Assembly (NCBI RefSeq): GCF_030388665.1
Contig: NZ_CP128846.1
Coordinates: forward strand, 868,001-932,000
DNA: 64,000 bases
Direction of reading: 5' to 3'
Source: Streptomyces flavofungini
Lineage (GTDB): Bacteria; Actinomycetota; Actinomycetes; Streptomycetales; Streptomycetaceae
Both the position numbers and the translations under genes were made by a program. Shown in pieces: positions 9,098 to 17,672 of this stretch. The notes under the pieces are model-generated. The model was not told the DNA's origin and did not search any database. It saw nothing but the letters and a program-made list of their open reading frames with translations. Every line of letters begins with the position of its first letter. Position 1 is the first letter of the stretch.

Positions 9098-9610
9098 TCA
9101 GTCGATGCGGGAGGTCAGCGACAGGAGCTCCCGCGCGACGCTCTCCGCCCAGGCCGCCACCACCTCGAAGTCGCGGAAGTCGCCGCCCTTGCCGGACGCG
9201 ACGATCTTCCGCGCGACCCAGCCGTCGGCCCGCTCGTCGAGGCTCCCGCCGAACGTCACATGCCCGCGGGCGTGGAGTCGGTGCGCCAGGCGACGCACCG
9301 AAGGCGGCGGCGGAATATCCCGCTCCGCGGCCGATGAGTCCAGCGGGCCGCTGCTGAACAGCCACAGCGGGAGCCGGACCAGCGCCCGCCGGTGGCGGCG
9401 CGCGAAGCGGCGGGCGTCACGCTGCCACCGCCCGGAGTACAGGGCGCCGCCGAGGACCACCGCGCTGTACGGCGTCAGATCCCGTACGACATCGGCCGAC
9501 CGCACCTCGACGAGCAGACCGGTCTTGCGGAGCCCGTCGCCGACCGTGCGAGCCAGCTCAGCAGTCGAACCGTACGTCGACCCATAGGCGACAAGAGCTG
9601 TCGATGTCAT
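9098..9610 (-). CDS. Flavodoxin-domain protein (HemG-like)
   Basis: 170 aa. The N-terminal ALVAYGSTYGSTAELA is an FMN phosphate-binding loop; VVLGGALYSGRW and LWLFSSGPL fit the other FMN loops of flavodoxin-like proteins resembling protoporphyrinogen oxidase HemG. Related flavodoxin-domain proteins accompany stress genes in actinomycetes. It follows the CBS-BON gene by 13 bp, so the two are probably co-transcribed. Electron partner unknown. Confidence 0.82.
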   Translation of the reverse strand: MTSTALVAYGSTYGSTAELARTVGDGLRKTGLLVEVRSADVVRDLTPYSAVVLGGALYSGRWQRDARRFARRHRRALVRLPLWLFSSGPLDSSAAERDIPPPPSVRRLAHRLHARGHVTFGGSLDERADGWVARKIVASGKGGDFRDFEVVAAWAESVARELLSLTSRID

Positions 9611-9623
9611 CGCGGCACCTCCC

Positions 9624-10355
9624 TCACAGCTTGCGCAGCCAGTCGTCGGCGACGCCCTTGAGCGCGTCCTCGCTGGGCCGCAGATGCGAGTCGTCGAAGC
9701 GGTAGGTGAGCTTGTCCACGACAGCCACGACGCCGTCGATCTGCTGGGTCATGCGCACGGCCATGGGAACCTCGCTGCGCCGCTCCACCTGTCCGCGCAG
9801 GGTCACCACGCCGTCGAGGACCGCCACGTCCAGCGTCTGCGGCGCCAACCACAGCGTGTCCACCAGGACCTGCTGGACGACTTCGCGGCGGATCTCGGCA
9901 TCGGGTCGCAGGAAGACCTGGAGCAGGTCGCGGCGGGTGACGATGCCGACGAGCCGTTCCTCGTCGTCGACGACGGGCAGCCGTTCGACGCGGTGCCTGG
10001 CCATGGTGCGAGCGGCCTCGGCGATGGTGCCGTCGGCGTACACCGTGATGGCCGGCTGCGACATCAGCTCTCCCGCCGTACGGGCACGGGCCTTGGCCAC
10101 GCGCTTGCGGATGCCCGGCAGCAGCCTGCGCCAGCGGGCTGCGCGGGCGGGCGCGTAGGGGTCCTCCGCCTCGGCCTGCCGCATCATCAGGTCGGTCTCG
10201 GAGAGCACCCCGATGACGTGTCCGTCGCCGTCGACCACGGGCAGGCCGCTGACGCGGTGGCGGGCCAGGAGTTGGGCCACTTCCTTGAACGGGGTGCCGT
10301 CCGTCGCCGTGACGACGTCACTCGTCATGACCGAGCCGACCTTGCTGTGCTTCAT
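9624..10355 (-). CDS. CBS-CBS-BON domain protein
   Basis: 243 aa. CBS 1 at about residues 7-60 (VGSVMTSDVVTATDGTPF, PVVDGDGHVIGVLSETDLM), a basic linker, CBS 2 at about 93-148 (ELMSQPAITVYADGTI, RLPVVDDEERLVGIVTRRDLL), then BON at about 170-225 (LDVAVLDGVVTLRGQV). Same architecture as 3622-4314 but a different linker and tail. Probably an adenine-nucleotide-responsive regulator of a neighbouring enzyme or membrane; the partner is not evident. It lies in the unit with the acyl-CoA synthetase upstream (32-bp gap) and the flavodoxin downstream. Confidence 0.9.
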   Translation of the reverse strand: MKHSKVGSVMTSDVVTATDGTPFKEVAQLLARHRVSGLPVVDGDGHVIGVLSETDLMMRQAEAEDPYAPARAARWRRLLPGIRKRVAKARARTAGELMSQPAITVYADGTIAEAARTMARHRVERLPVVDDEERLVGIVTRRDLLQVFLRPDAEIRREVVQQVLVDTLWLAPQTLDVAVLDGVVTLRGQVERRSEVPMAVRMTQQIDGVVAVVDKLTYRFDDSHLRPSEDALKGVADDWLRKL

Positions 10356-10387
10356 GGACGTTCGCCTCCTCGGCGCACCGCTCGGGT

Positions 10388-13171
10388 TCAGCGGAGTCGT
10401 CGTAGTTGTCGCAGGTAGGGGTCGTTGGAGCGGCGTGGCAGGAGCCGGATCCGCGTGTCCAGGGCGGTGACCCGCTCAGGGCGCGCCAGGACCGGGTTGA
10501 GGTCGGCCTCGGCCAGCTGCGGCAGGTCGCCCGCGAGCCGCGAGAGACGCAGCAGCAGTTGCTCCAGGCCTTCGAGGTCGACCGGTCCGCCACCGCCGCG
10601 GCCGAAAAGCAGCGGTGCGCAGCGCGGCGCGGTGATCAGGTCGTGCACGTCGTGGTCGGTGAGCGGGGCGAGCCGGGCGGCGTGGTCGGCGAGCACCTCG
10701 GTGGCGGTGCCGCCGAGACCGAAGAGCACCAGCGGCCCGAAGATCTCGTCCTGGACGACACCGGCGAACACCTCGGTGCCGCGTGCGGCGAGCGGCTGGA
10801 CGACCACGCCGGTCATCAGGTGCCCGAAGCGGGTCTCCAGATCCCGGAAAGCGGCCCGGACCTGGGCGTCGCCGCGCAGGTCCAGGTGGAGCGCGCGCTG
10901 CTCCGCCTTGTGCAGCAGGCCCGGCCAGTGCGCCTTGAGGACCACGAGTCCGTCCGGCCCTTTGAGTTGCTCGGCGGCCAGGACCGCGTCGTCCTCGGTC
11001 TCGGCCCAGGCCCAGGGCAGTTGCGGGATGCCGTAGCAGTCGAGGAGTTCGGCACACTCGCCGGGGGCGAGCCAGCCGCCCTCGGGGTTGCGGTCGAGGT
11101 AGGCCTCGACGGCCGCGCGGGCGCGAGGTGTGTCCACGTCCGTGAGGACGGGAGTGGTGCCGGGCGGCCGTGCCAGCCACCGGCCGCGCTCGACCGCGTG
11201 GGCCAGGGCGCGGGCGGCCGCCTGGGGCTCGGCGTACGCGGGGACGGTGCCGGTGGCGGCGGGCAGCAGGCGTACCGGCTGCTCCTGGTCGATGAGCACC
11301 GCGGCGACCGTCCTGTCACGACGCCGGTCCGGGGCGTGGGTGAGGGACCGGACCAGAACGTCACCGGTCGCCGCGGCGACCGCGGTGGGCACGAGCGCCA
11401 CCAGGACCGCGTCGACGCACCCGCTCGCCGCGATGCGGTCGACGCAGGCACGCAGTTGCTCCTCGCTGACGGCGGCGGTGACGTCGACGGGGTTGGTGGC
11501 ACTCGCCCCGTCGGGAAGCACGTCGAGCACGTCGTCGATGAGACATGCGTCGAGGGAGGGCAGGCGCAGACCGGCCTCGGCGCACGCGTCGGCGGCCAGG
11601 ACACCGGCGCCGCCCGCGTTGGTGACCACCGCGACGCGGGGCCCTGTCGGCAGCGGCTGGGAGTGCAACAACGCCGCGGCGTCGAGGAGTTCGGAGACGG
11701 AGTCGGTGGCGGTGATCCCGGCCTGGGTGAACAGCGCCCGACGCGTCATGGTGCGGGTGGCGGCAGCGGCGGTGTGGGACGCGGCAGCGGAGCGGCCCGC
11801 CTCGGTGCGCCCGGCGTCGACCGTCAGAATGGGCAGCTTCCTGGTCACGCGTCGCGCGGTGCGGGAGAAGGCCCGGGGGTTGCCGAACGACTCCAGGTGC
11901 AGCAGCGCCAGGTCGGTGGTTCCGTCGCCCTCCCACCACTGCAGCAGGTCGTTGCCGCTCACGTCGTACTTGTCGCCGAGCGAGACGAAGCTGGACACGC
12001 CGACGCCGAGCCGGGCGAGGCCGCTCAGCAGCGCGATGCCCACACCACCCGACTGCACGCCCACTCCCGCCGTTCCGGGCGCGGGGTGCGTGGCGGCAAA
12101 GGTGGCGTCCAGGCTGACGCGTTGCTCGGTGTTGGCCAGGCCCAGGCAGTTGGGCCCGGCCAGGCGCATGCCGTGGGTGCGGCAGGCGTCCAGCAGTCCT
12201 CGCGCCTGGGAGGCGTCGAGGCCGGAGGAGACGGTGAGCAGGGCCCGTACGCCGAACTTGCCGCACTCCTCGGCGACCTCGGGGACGCGCTCCGCGGGCA
12301 CGGCGAGGACGGCGAGGTCCGGGACCTGGGGCAGCGAGCCCACCCGGGGATAGGCGTGCACGCCGAGCACCATGGTGGCGTGCGGGTTCACCGCGAACAC
12401 CCGTCCGTGGAATCCGCCGGTGCACAGGTTGCGCAGCACGGCCCGGCCCACCGACCCCGGCTTGCTGCCGGCCCCGATGACCACCACCGAATCCGGGCGC
12501 AGCAGAGGCCGCAGACTCGCCACGTCGGCGGTGCGGCCGCGGGCCTCGACGGAGGTCAGATAGGCGTCGGTCTGGTCCAGTCGGACGACGCACCGCACCT
12601 CGTTGCCCTCGAAGCGGCGCGCGGTGCTCAGCCCGAGGTCCGCGAAGACCTTCAGGACTTCGTGGTTCTGGGCGAGCGCGTCCGCGGTGAACGTGGTGAC
12701 GCCGTCGGCACGGGCCGCCGACACCAGGTGCTCCAGCAACAGGGTGCCCACGCCCCGGTGGTGCCACCGGTCCGCGACAGCCAGGGCGATCTCGGCGGTG
12801 ACCTCGCCCGGGGGCGAGGAGTCCGCGCCGGTGACCTCGTACTCGGCGATCCCGATCAGGTGGTCCTCGTGCTCGGCGAGGAGTGCGTGGTAGCGGGAGC
12901 GCCCGGCTGCCGAGGCCGTCGCGCCACGGGGCGCGGCGCGGCTGCGCAGACGAGCCGCGGCCTGCGCGGCCGAGCGCGGGCTGGCCACGAAGAACCTGAA
13001 CCGCTGGTACTCCGGTGCCATCTCCTCGTACAGGCGCAGCACCACGTCGTGGTCCGCGGGCCGCGCGCACCGGATGCGGATGGTGGTGCCGTCGGCGAGC
13101 AGGGCGTGGGTGGTGCCGTCGGCCGCCGTGCGGGGAGCCGAAGCGCTGGGAGCGGTGCTGCCGGTCATCAC
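10388..13171 (-). CDS. GNAT acetyltransferase fused to NDP-forming acyl-CoA synthetase
   Basis: 927 aa. Residues about 28-190 are a GNAT domain (VTAEIALAVADRWHHRGVGTLLLEHL, acetyl-CoA-binding R/Q-x-x-G-x-G/A pattern). About 215-680 are the CoA-binding and ligase domains of NDP-forming acetyl-CoA synthetases (VVVIGAGSKPGSVGRAVLRN; phospho-histidine region SAAASHTAAAA). About 690-927 are ATP-grasp (GLVVLKAHWPGLLHKAE; FGLGGTATEV). The family either forms acyl-CoA with ATP or makes ATP from acyl-CoA; the GNAT arm can acetylate protein lysines, as with bacterial Pat enzymes. ATG codons at 13171 and 13168 are equally possible. Two palindromes lie upstream. Likely an acetyl-CoA/ATP link in the anaerobic programme. 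Confidence 0.93.
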   Translation of the reverse strand: MMTGSTAPSASAPRTAADGTTHALLADGTTIRIRCARPADHDVVLRLYEEMAPEYQRFRFFVASPRSAAQAAARLRSRAAPRGATASAAGRSRYHALLAEHEDHLIGIAEYEVTGADSSPPGEVTAEIALAVADRWHHRGVGTLLLEHLVSAARADGVTTFTADALAQNHEVLKVFADLGLSTARRFEGNEVRCVVRLDQTDAYLTSVEARGRTADVASLRPLLRPDSVVVIGAGSKPGSVGRAVLRNLCTGGFHGRVFAVNPHATMVLGVHAYPRVGSLPQVPDLAVLAVPAERVPEVAEECGKFGVRALLTVSSGLDASQARGLLDACRTHGMRLAGPNCLGLANTEQRVSLDATFAATHPAPGTAGVGVQSGGVGIALLSGLARLGVGVSSFVSLGDKYDVSGNDLLQWWEGDGTTDLALLHLESFGNPRAFSRTARRVTRKLPILTVDAGRTEAGRSAAASHTAAAATRTMTRRALFTQAGITATDSVSELLDAAALLHSQPLPTGPRVAVVTNAGGAGVLAADACAEAGLRLPSLDACLIDDVLDVLPDGASATNPVDVTAAVSEEQLRACVDRIAASGCVDAVLVALVPTAVAAATGDVLVRSLTHAPDRRRDRTVAAVLIDQEQPVRLLPAATGTVPAYAEPQAAARALAHAVERGRWLARPPGTTPVLTDVDTPRARAAVEAYLDRNPEGGWLAPGECAELLDCYGIPQLPWAWAETEDDAVLAAEQLKGPDGLVVLKAHWPGLLHKAEQRALHLDLRGDAQVRAAFRDLETRFGHLMTGVVVQPLAARGTEVFAGVVQDEIFGPLVLFGLGGTATEVLADHAARLAPLTDHDVHDLITAPRCAPLLFGRGGGGPVDLEGLEQLLLRLSRLAGDLPQLAEADLNPVLARPERVTALDTRIRLLPRRSNDPYLRQLRRLR

Positions 13172-13257
13172 GGACCTCGCGATTCTGTGCGATCGGTGGG
13201 CGTGTTCAGCGTCCGGCGCCGCAGGCCCGCGGTGCAGTGGCCGGGCGGGCAGGAGCC

Positions 13258-13295
13258 GGGGCCGGGCGGCGCCGACGGGCGGGCCGAACGGCCCT
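13258..13295. promoter_or_regulatory. Tandem putative DevR-type operators upstream of the acyl-CoA synthetase fusion
   Basis: GGGGCCGGGCGGCGCC at 13258-13273 (13/14 arm positions) and CGGGCCGAACGGCCCT at 13280-13295 (12/14), start-to-start distance 22 bp. They lie 87-124 bp upstream of the ATG at 13171 and downstream of hypC. Confidence 0.6.
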
Positions 13296-13311
13296 CAGGG
13301 CAGCGGTTTCC

Positions 13312-13569
13312 TCAGGGCAGTGGTTCGCCGAGTTCGGCCTCGACGGCGTCGGCCATGGACCGCAGCACCTCCAGCGTGCGGTGCGCCTCCGCCTCGTCGA
13401 CCTCCGTGATCGCGAAGCCGACGTGCACGATCACGTAGGTGCCGACGGCGGCGCCCGGCGTGTAACTCAGGCACACCGCTCGCCGTACGCCGCCGAAGTC
13501 GACGGTCGCCATGCGCAGGCCGGCGTCGTCGTACAGGTCCACCACGCGGCCGGGAATCCCCAGGCACAC
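13312..13569 (-). CDS. hypC: Hydrogenase maturation chaperone HypC
   Basis: 85 aa from a GTG at 13569. It begins MCLGIPGRVV; the essential cysteine at position 2 is present. HypC carries the Fe(CN)2CO unit with HypD and delivers it to the large subunit precursor. Gap to hypF is 6 bp, with GAGGTGA as ribosome binding site. Confidence 0.95.
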   Translation of the reverse strand: MCLGIPGRVVDLYDDAGLRMATVDFGGVRRAVCLSYTPGAAVGTYVIVHVGFAITEVDEAEAHRTLEVLRSMADAVEAELGEPLP

Positions 13570-13575
13570 AACGGC

Positions 13576-15966
13576 TCACCTCTTCTTCCGCTCGTGGGCG
13601 AGGCGTGCGGCGGCGACCGCCGCCTGGCCGTAGCTGATGCCGCCGTCGCCCGAAGGGACCTCACGGCCGACCAGCACCCGCAGTCCCAGGGCTCGCAGCC
13701 GTCTGCGCACGAGGGTGAGCAGCAGGACATTGGTGAAGCAGCCGCCGCCCAGGCACACCGTGCGCGGCGCGCCCTCCTCGACGGCCCGGGCCACGAGGTC
13801 GGCCGTGGCGGCCGCGAGGGCCTGGTGGAAGGCCGCGGCGAGGCGTGGGACGGGTTCGCCGCTCCTCTGACGCTCCAGCAGGTCGCCGAGCGTCGCCGCG
13901 CAGTCGTACACCCACAGGTCCTTGACCCGCACGACGCGGTGGCGCAGGGGCGCCGCGTGCTCCCGGCCCGCTGCCGCTTCGAGCGCGGCCGCCGCCTCGC
14001 CTTCGTAGCCATTGGTGTCGGCGAGCCCGAGGAGGCCGGCCACGGTGTCGAAGAGCCGTCCGGCGCTGGAGGCGCGGGGGCAGTTGACGCCGCGCGCGAC
14101 CATGGCGCGGATCCATGCGGCCTGCCGGGGGTCGATCCGGCCGAGAAACGTGCGCGCGGCTTCGGCGGGGGACGGCGTACCGAGCGGCTCGCTCCCGAAG
14201 AGGTGCCCGAGGGCCATGCGGTAGGGGTGGCGCACGGCCGCGTCGCCGCCGGGCAGCGGCGCCGTGGCGAACCGCGCCACGCGCCGGTAGCTCCGCAGGT
14301 CGGCCACCAGGACTTCCCCGCCCCACAGCGTCCCGTCGTCGCCCAGGCCGAGCCCGTCGTAGGCGACGCCGAGGAAGGGCCCGCGCAGCCCGTGCTCGGC
14401 GGCGCACGCCGCCACGTGCGCGTGGTGGTGCTGCACGGGCAGGTGTCGCGCCGGCTGGGCGAGCGCCCACTGAGTGGACAGATAGCCGGGGTGCAGGTCG
14501 TGGGCGACGACCCGCGGGGTGATGCCGGTAAGGCGGCACAGATCCGCGTACCCGTCCTCGAAGGCCTCGTACGTGGCCGCGTCCGCCAAGTCGCCGTGGT
14601 GCGGCCCGAGACGGGCCTGGTCTCCCTCGGCGAGCGTCAAGGTGTGCTTGAGCTGCGCCCCGGCACCCACCAGCGGCACGGGCGCCCCGGGGGCGAGGGG
14701 GAGCGGCGCGGGAGCCAGGCCGCGGGCGCGCCGCACGGTGAGGGGCAGGCGCCCGGCGGCCAGGACCACGGAGTCGTCGTAGCGGGCGCGGACCGGCCGG
14801 TCGTGCGTGAGGAAGCCGTCGGCCACGTGGGCGAGGACGCGCCGGGCCTCGTCGTCGTCGATGGCGATGGGCTCGTCGGCGAGGTTGCCGCTGGTGACGA
14901 CGAGCGGCCGGTCCACCTCGCGCACCAGGAGGTGGTGCAGCCCCGTGGTGGGCAGGAAGAGGCCGAGGCGTCCGGTGACGCCCGGGGTCCCCGGCCCCGT
15001 CGTGCCGGGGCCGCAGCCCGGCGCCGGGTGCACACCGGTCACGACGGACGGTGCTCCCCCGCCGCGCACGGGCCGGGGCCTGAGCAGCACCACGGGACGC
15101 GCCGGCGAGGTCAGCAGCGCCAGCTCCGTGCTGTTCACCCGGGCCAGCCGCCCGGCCGTCCGCACGTCGCGCACCATCACGGCGAAGGGCTTCACCGGTC
15201 TGCGCTTGCGCCGCCGCAGTTCGGCCACGCCCACCGGATCGGTCGCGTCGCACACCAGCTGGTAGCCGCCCAGTCCTTTCACGGCGACGATCCCGCCCCC
15301 GGCGATGACGTCCACGGCGGCCTTCAGTGCCCGCTCGCCGCGCAGGTCGTCCCAGGCCGGCGTCGGCCCGCACGCGGGGCAGGCCACGGGCTCGGCGTGG
15401 AAGCGCCGGTCACGGGGGTCGGCGTACTCCGCGGCGCAGTCGGCGCACATCGGGAAACGGCGCATGGTGGTGCGGATCCGGTCGTAGGGCAGGTCCTCGA
15501 TGATGGTGGCCCGCGGCCCGCAGTCGGTGCAGTTGACGAACGGGTACCGGTAGCGGCGGTCCTCCGGGGCGAACAGCTCGCGCAGGCAGGCCGCGCAGAT
15601 CGCCGCGTCGGGCGGGATCTCGCGCGGGGCGGGGGCGGTGCGCCGCACGGGTCCGCTGGGGCGCACCACGAAGGCCTTCGATCCCGCCGCGCCGCCGTCG
15701 TCCGCGGCATGCGGTACCCCGGCCGCGTCCGCCGGAGTCCACGCGACCTTTCGTACGCGCGCGAGGACCGGTGCGTCCGCGCGCAGCCGCCGCCCGAACT
15801 CCGCGACGGCGTCCGCAGGTCCCGCGACCGTCCCCTCGACGTGGCCGTCCACGTTCGCGACCCAGCCGGTCAGCCGGAGCTCACCGGCGATCCGGTGCAC
15901 GAACGGCCGGAAGCCCACGCCCTGCACGGTCCCGTGGACGACGAAGCCACGCGTCACGTGAGTCAT
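13576..15966 (-). CDS. hypF: Carbamoyltransferase HypF
   Basis: 796 aa, slightly longer than typical. HypF makes carbamoyl-adenylate from carbamoyl phosphate and ATP and transfers it to HypE. Domains: N-terminal acylphosphatase-like (GTVQGVGFRPF, residues 13-23); paired zinc fingers CAACLRELF...CTDCGP and CADCAAEY...CPACGP around 120-200; YrdC-like (VKGLGGYQLVCDAT) around 215-400; C-terminal Kae1-like domain with HHHAHVAACAAEHG and GVAYDGLGLGDDGTLWGGE. Its ATG overlaps the protease stop (ATGA). Part of a second hyp unit read away from the hydrogenase operon's own promoter. Confidence 0.96.
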   Translation of the reverse strand: MTHVTRGFVVHGTVQGVGFRPFVHRIAGELRLTGWVANVDGHVEGTVAGPADAVAEFGRRLRADAPVLARVRKVAWTPADAAGVPHAADDGGAAGSKAFVVRPSGPVRRTAPAPREIPPDAAICAACLRELFAPEDRRYRYPFVNCTDCGPRATIIEDLPYDRIRTTMRRFPMCADCAAEYADPRDRRFHAEPVACPACGPTPAWDDLRGERALKAAVDVIAGGGIVAVKGLGGYQLVCDATDPVGVAELRRRKRRPVKPFAVMVRDVRTAGRLARVNSTELALLTSPARPVVLLRPRPVRGGGAPSVVTGVHPAPGCGPGTTGPGTPGVTGRLGLFLPTTGLHHLLVREVDRPLVVTSGNLADEPIAIDDDEARRVLAHVADGFLTHDRPVRARYDDSVVLAAGRLPLTVRRARGLAPAPLPLAPGAPVPLVGAGAQLKHTLTLAEGDQARLGPHHGDLADAATYEAFEDGYADLCRLTGITPRVVAHDLHPGYLSTQWALAQPARHLPVQHHHAHVAACAAEHGLRGPFLGVAYDGLGLGDDGTLWGGEVLVADLRSYRRVARFATAPLPGGDAAVRHPYRMALGHLFGSEPLGTPSPAEAARTFLGRIDPRQAAWIRAMVARGVNCPRASSAGRLFDTVAGLLGLADTNGYEGEAAAALEAAAGREHAAPLRHRVVRVKDLWVYDCAATLGDLLERQRSGEPVPRLAAAFHQALAAATADLVARAVEEGAPRTVCLGGGCFTNVLLLTLVRRRLRALGLRVLVGREVPSGDGGISYGQAAVAAARLAHERKKR

Positions 15967-16469
15967 GTTGCGCCCCGGGCGGCGGCGTCCCGGTGCCGCA
16001 CGATCTCTCGCTCGACGGACTCGGCGAGGGGCCCGACCACGGCCGCCACCGCGGGCGACAAGCCGGTGCCGAGGGAGTGGTCGGCTCCCTCGACCGCGAA
16101 GACGACGAGTCGTCCGGGCAACCTGTCCAGCACACGGGCGAGTTCGACGGCTTCACCGAGCCCCAGCCCGTGCGAGCCGGCCGCGGGGGGCTGTGTGAGT
16201 CGTTCGGCGTCCAGCTCGATGCGGTGCACGCGCCCGGGCACGCCGGGATGCGCGTGTGCGGCGTCCACGATCACCGCGAGGTCGGCGCCCTCCCACAGGG
16301 TGATGAGCCGACCGGGATCGCCGTCGCAGGTGCCGAGCGTCGTCCCGGGTGGCAGCGGACGCACCATGGTCCGCCGCCGGAGCCGTGCGACGACCGCGGG
16401 GCCGAGCCCGTCGTCGCGTCGGTACTCGTTGCCGACGCCCATCACGGCGATGCGTGTGCGTTCCTTCAT
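15963..16469 (-). CDS. Hydrogenase maturation endopeptidase (HycI/HyaD family)
   Basis: 168 aa; ATG at 16469. MGVGNEYRRDDGLGPAVV at the N-terminus contains the Glu and Asp that bind nickel in the precursor; VIVDAAHAHPG and GADHSLGTGLSP are further family motifs. It would cut the HydA tail after the DPCISCATH motif. It is first in the unit protease-hypF-hypC; a perfect palindrome starts 37 bp upstream. Confidence 0.92.
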   Translation of the reverse strand: MKERTRIAVMGVGNEYRRDDGLGPAVVARLRRRTMVRPLPPGTTLGTCDGDPGRLITLWEGADLAVIVDAAHAHPGVPGRVHRIELDAERLTQPPAAGSHGLGLGEAVELARVLDRLPGRLVVFAVEGADHSLGTGLSPAVAAVVGPLAESVEREIVRHRDAAARGAT

Positions 16470-16505
16470 GGCTCCACAGTCGGCGTCCGCGCCCGGCGGC
16501 ACGCA

Positions 16506-16542
16506 GGGGCCGAACGGCCCCCGCCGGAGGCCGGTGCGCCCG
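16506..16542. promoter_or_regulatory. Putative DevR-type operator between protease-hypFC and a USP gene
   Basis: GGGGCCGAACGGCCCC at 16506-16521 is a perfect palindrome with AA centre, the reference example for the window. A weaker copy, GAGGCCGGTGCGCCCG (10/14), starts 21 bp later at 16527. Placed to serve both divergent units: 37 bp from the protease ATG and 74 bp from the USP ATG. Confidence 0.65.
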
Positions 16543-16594
16543 TGTTCCCGCCCTCGGTGCCGCGCGACGCTTGCCGGACAGGGAGGTGAGGTCG

Positions 16595-17491
16595 ATGCTC
16601 CGGCCGATCGTGGTGGGCCTGGACGGCTCAGGGGAGAGTGTCGCCGCCGCGGACTGGGCGGCCAGGGAGGCCTTGCGCCGCGGTCTTCCGCTGCGCGTCG
16701 TGCACGCACGGGAGGGGCTGGCGGGCGACGCGGAACCGGTGAGTCTGCCCGAGTTGGCGGTCCCCCGGTACCGGGCGCGGCGGATCCTGCGCTCCGCTGT
16801 GGACCGGCTCGCCGAGGAACACCCTCAAGTGCCCGTGACCGCCGAGCAGATCCGCAGGGGGCCGGTGCCGACGCTGCTGGCCGAGGCCGAGGCCGCGGAA
16901 CTGCTGGTGCTCGGCAATCAGGGCTTCGGGGGTCTCGGCGGGCTGCTGGCCGGGTCCGTGGCCCTGGCGGTGGTGGCTCGCGCGCGCACTCCCGTCGTGC
17001 TCGTGCGGGCGGGCTTCGACGGCGTGGACGAGCACGTGCCGAACGGCGACCACGAAGCCTCGGCCGGGACTCCGTACCGGCCGGTGGTGGCCGCTGTCGA
17101 CCTGCACCACGCCTGCGACTCCCTGCTCGCCTTCGCCTTCGAGGCGGCCCGCCACCGCGCGGCACCGCTGCACGTCGTCCACGCCTGGCGGCTGCCCAAC
17201 ACACGCGGCGGCGTCGACGAGCGGGGGCATGTGCCGACGCAGCGCGACGCCGAGTGCGCGCTTGAGTCCGTGCTCGGACCGTGGAAGGACAAGTACCCCC
17301 AGGTCGCTGTCCACGCGACGGCGGAGTACGGCCGTCCGGTTCCTGCGGTGTCCCGTGCCGCGCGGTACGCGGGCCTGCTGGTGCTGGGCCGTGAGGTGCG
17401 GCGTGGAGGGCCGGGAAGCCGTACGGGTCATGTCACGCACATGGCCATTCATCAAGTGTCCTGCCCCGTCGCGGTCGTGGCGCACGAGTGA
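16595..17491 (+). CDS. Universal stress protein, two UspA domains
   Basis: 298 aa; ATG at 16595 after GGGAGGTGAGG. Tandem UspA domains: the first begins PIVVGLDGSGES and has the ATP-binding pattern G-2x-G-9x-G-S (LGNQGFGGLGGLLAGSVA); the second begins PVVAAVDLHHACDS and ends GHVTHMAIHQVSCPVAVVAHE, where the phosphate loop is degenerate. Mycobacterial tandem USPs are DosR-controlled. Likely cytosolic, nucleotide-binding; precise role unknown. Confidence 0.93.
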   Translation: MLRPIVVGLDGSGESVAAADWAAREALRRGLPLRVVHAREGLAGDAEPVSLPELAVPRYRARRILRSAVDRLAEEHPQVPVTAEQIRRGPVPTLLAEAEAAELLVLGNQGFGGLGGLLAGSVALAVVARARTPVVLVRAGFDGVDEHVPNGDHEASAGTPYRPVVAAVDLHHACDSLLAFAFEAARHRAAPLHVVHAWRLPNTRGGVDERGHVPTQRDAECALESVLGPWKDKYPQVAVHATAEYGRPVPAVSRAARYAGLLVLGREVRRGGPGSRTGHVTHMAIHQVSCPVAVVAHE

Positions 17492-17582
17492 GGCGGCGGG
17501 CCGGGGAAACGGCGGCTGCCCCGCGCTGGACGGCGCGGCTGGGTGCTTCCCGCCTTTCGCCGCGCCTGTTCGCCCCTGTCGG

Positions 17583-17598
17583 CGGGCCAGGAGCCCCC
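17583..17598. promoter_or_regulatory. Weak DevR-type palindrome upstream of the Rv1733c-like gene
   Basis: CGGGCCAGGAGCCCCC, 10/14 arm positions with a GG centre, about 75 bp before the ATG at 17673. It could be chance in such G+C-rich DNA. Confidence 0.25.
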
Positions 17599-17672
17599 TT
17601 CCGCGGCAGTACGGCCGGCGACACCGTTTTCGCAGTGCCCGCACTGGGCTTGTCCGTGGGGTGGTGTGACCG

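Noticed and set aside
10406..13438. Very long open frame antisense to the acyl-CoA synthetase fusion (about 1010 codons)
   Set aside because: A third-position mirror of the real gene, expected in very G+C-rich DNA; its translation is Arg/Gly/Ala/Val-rich without motifs. Many similar shadows elsewhere were dropped for the same reason.
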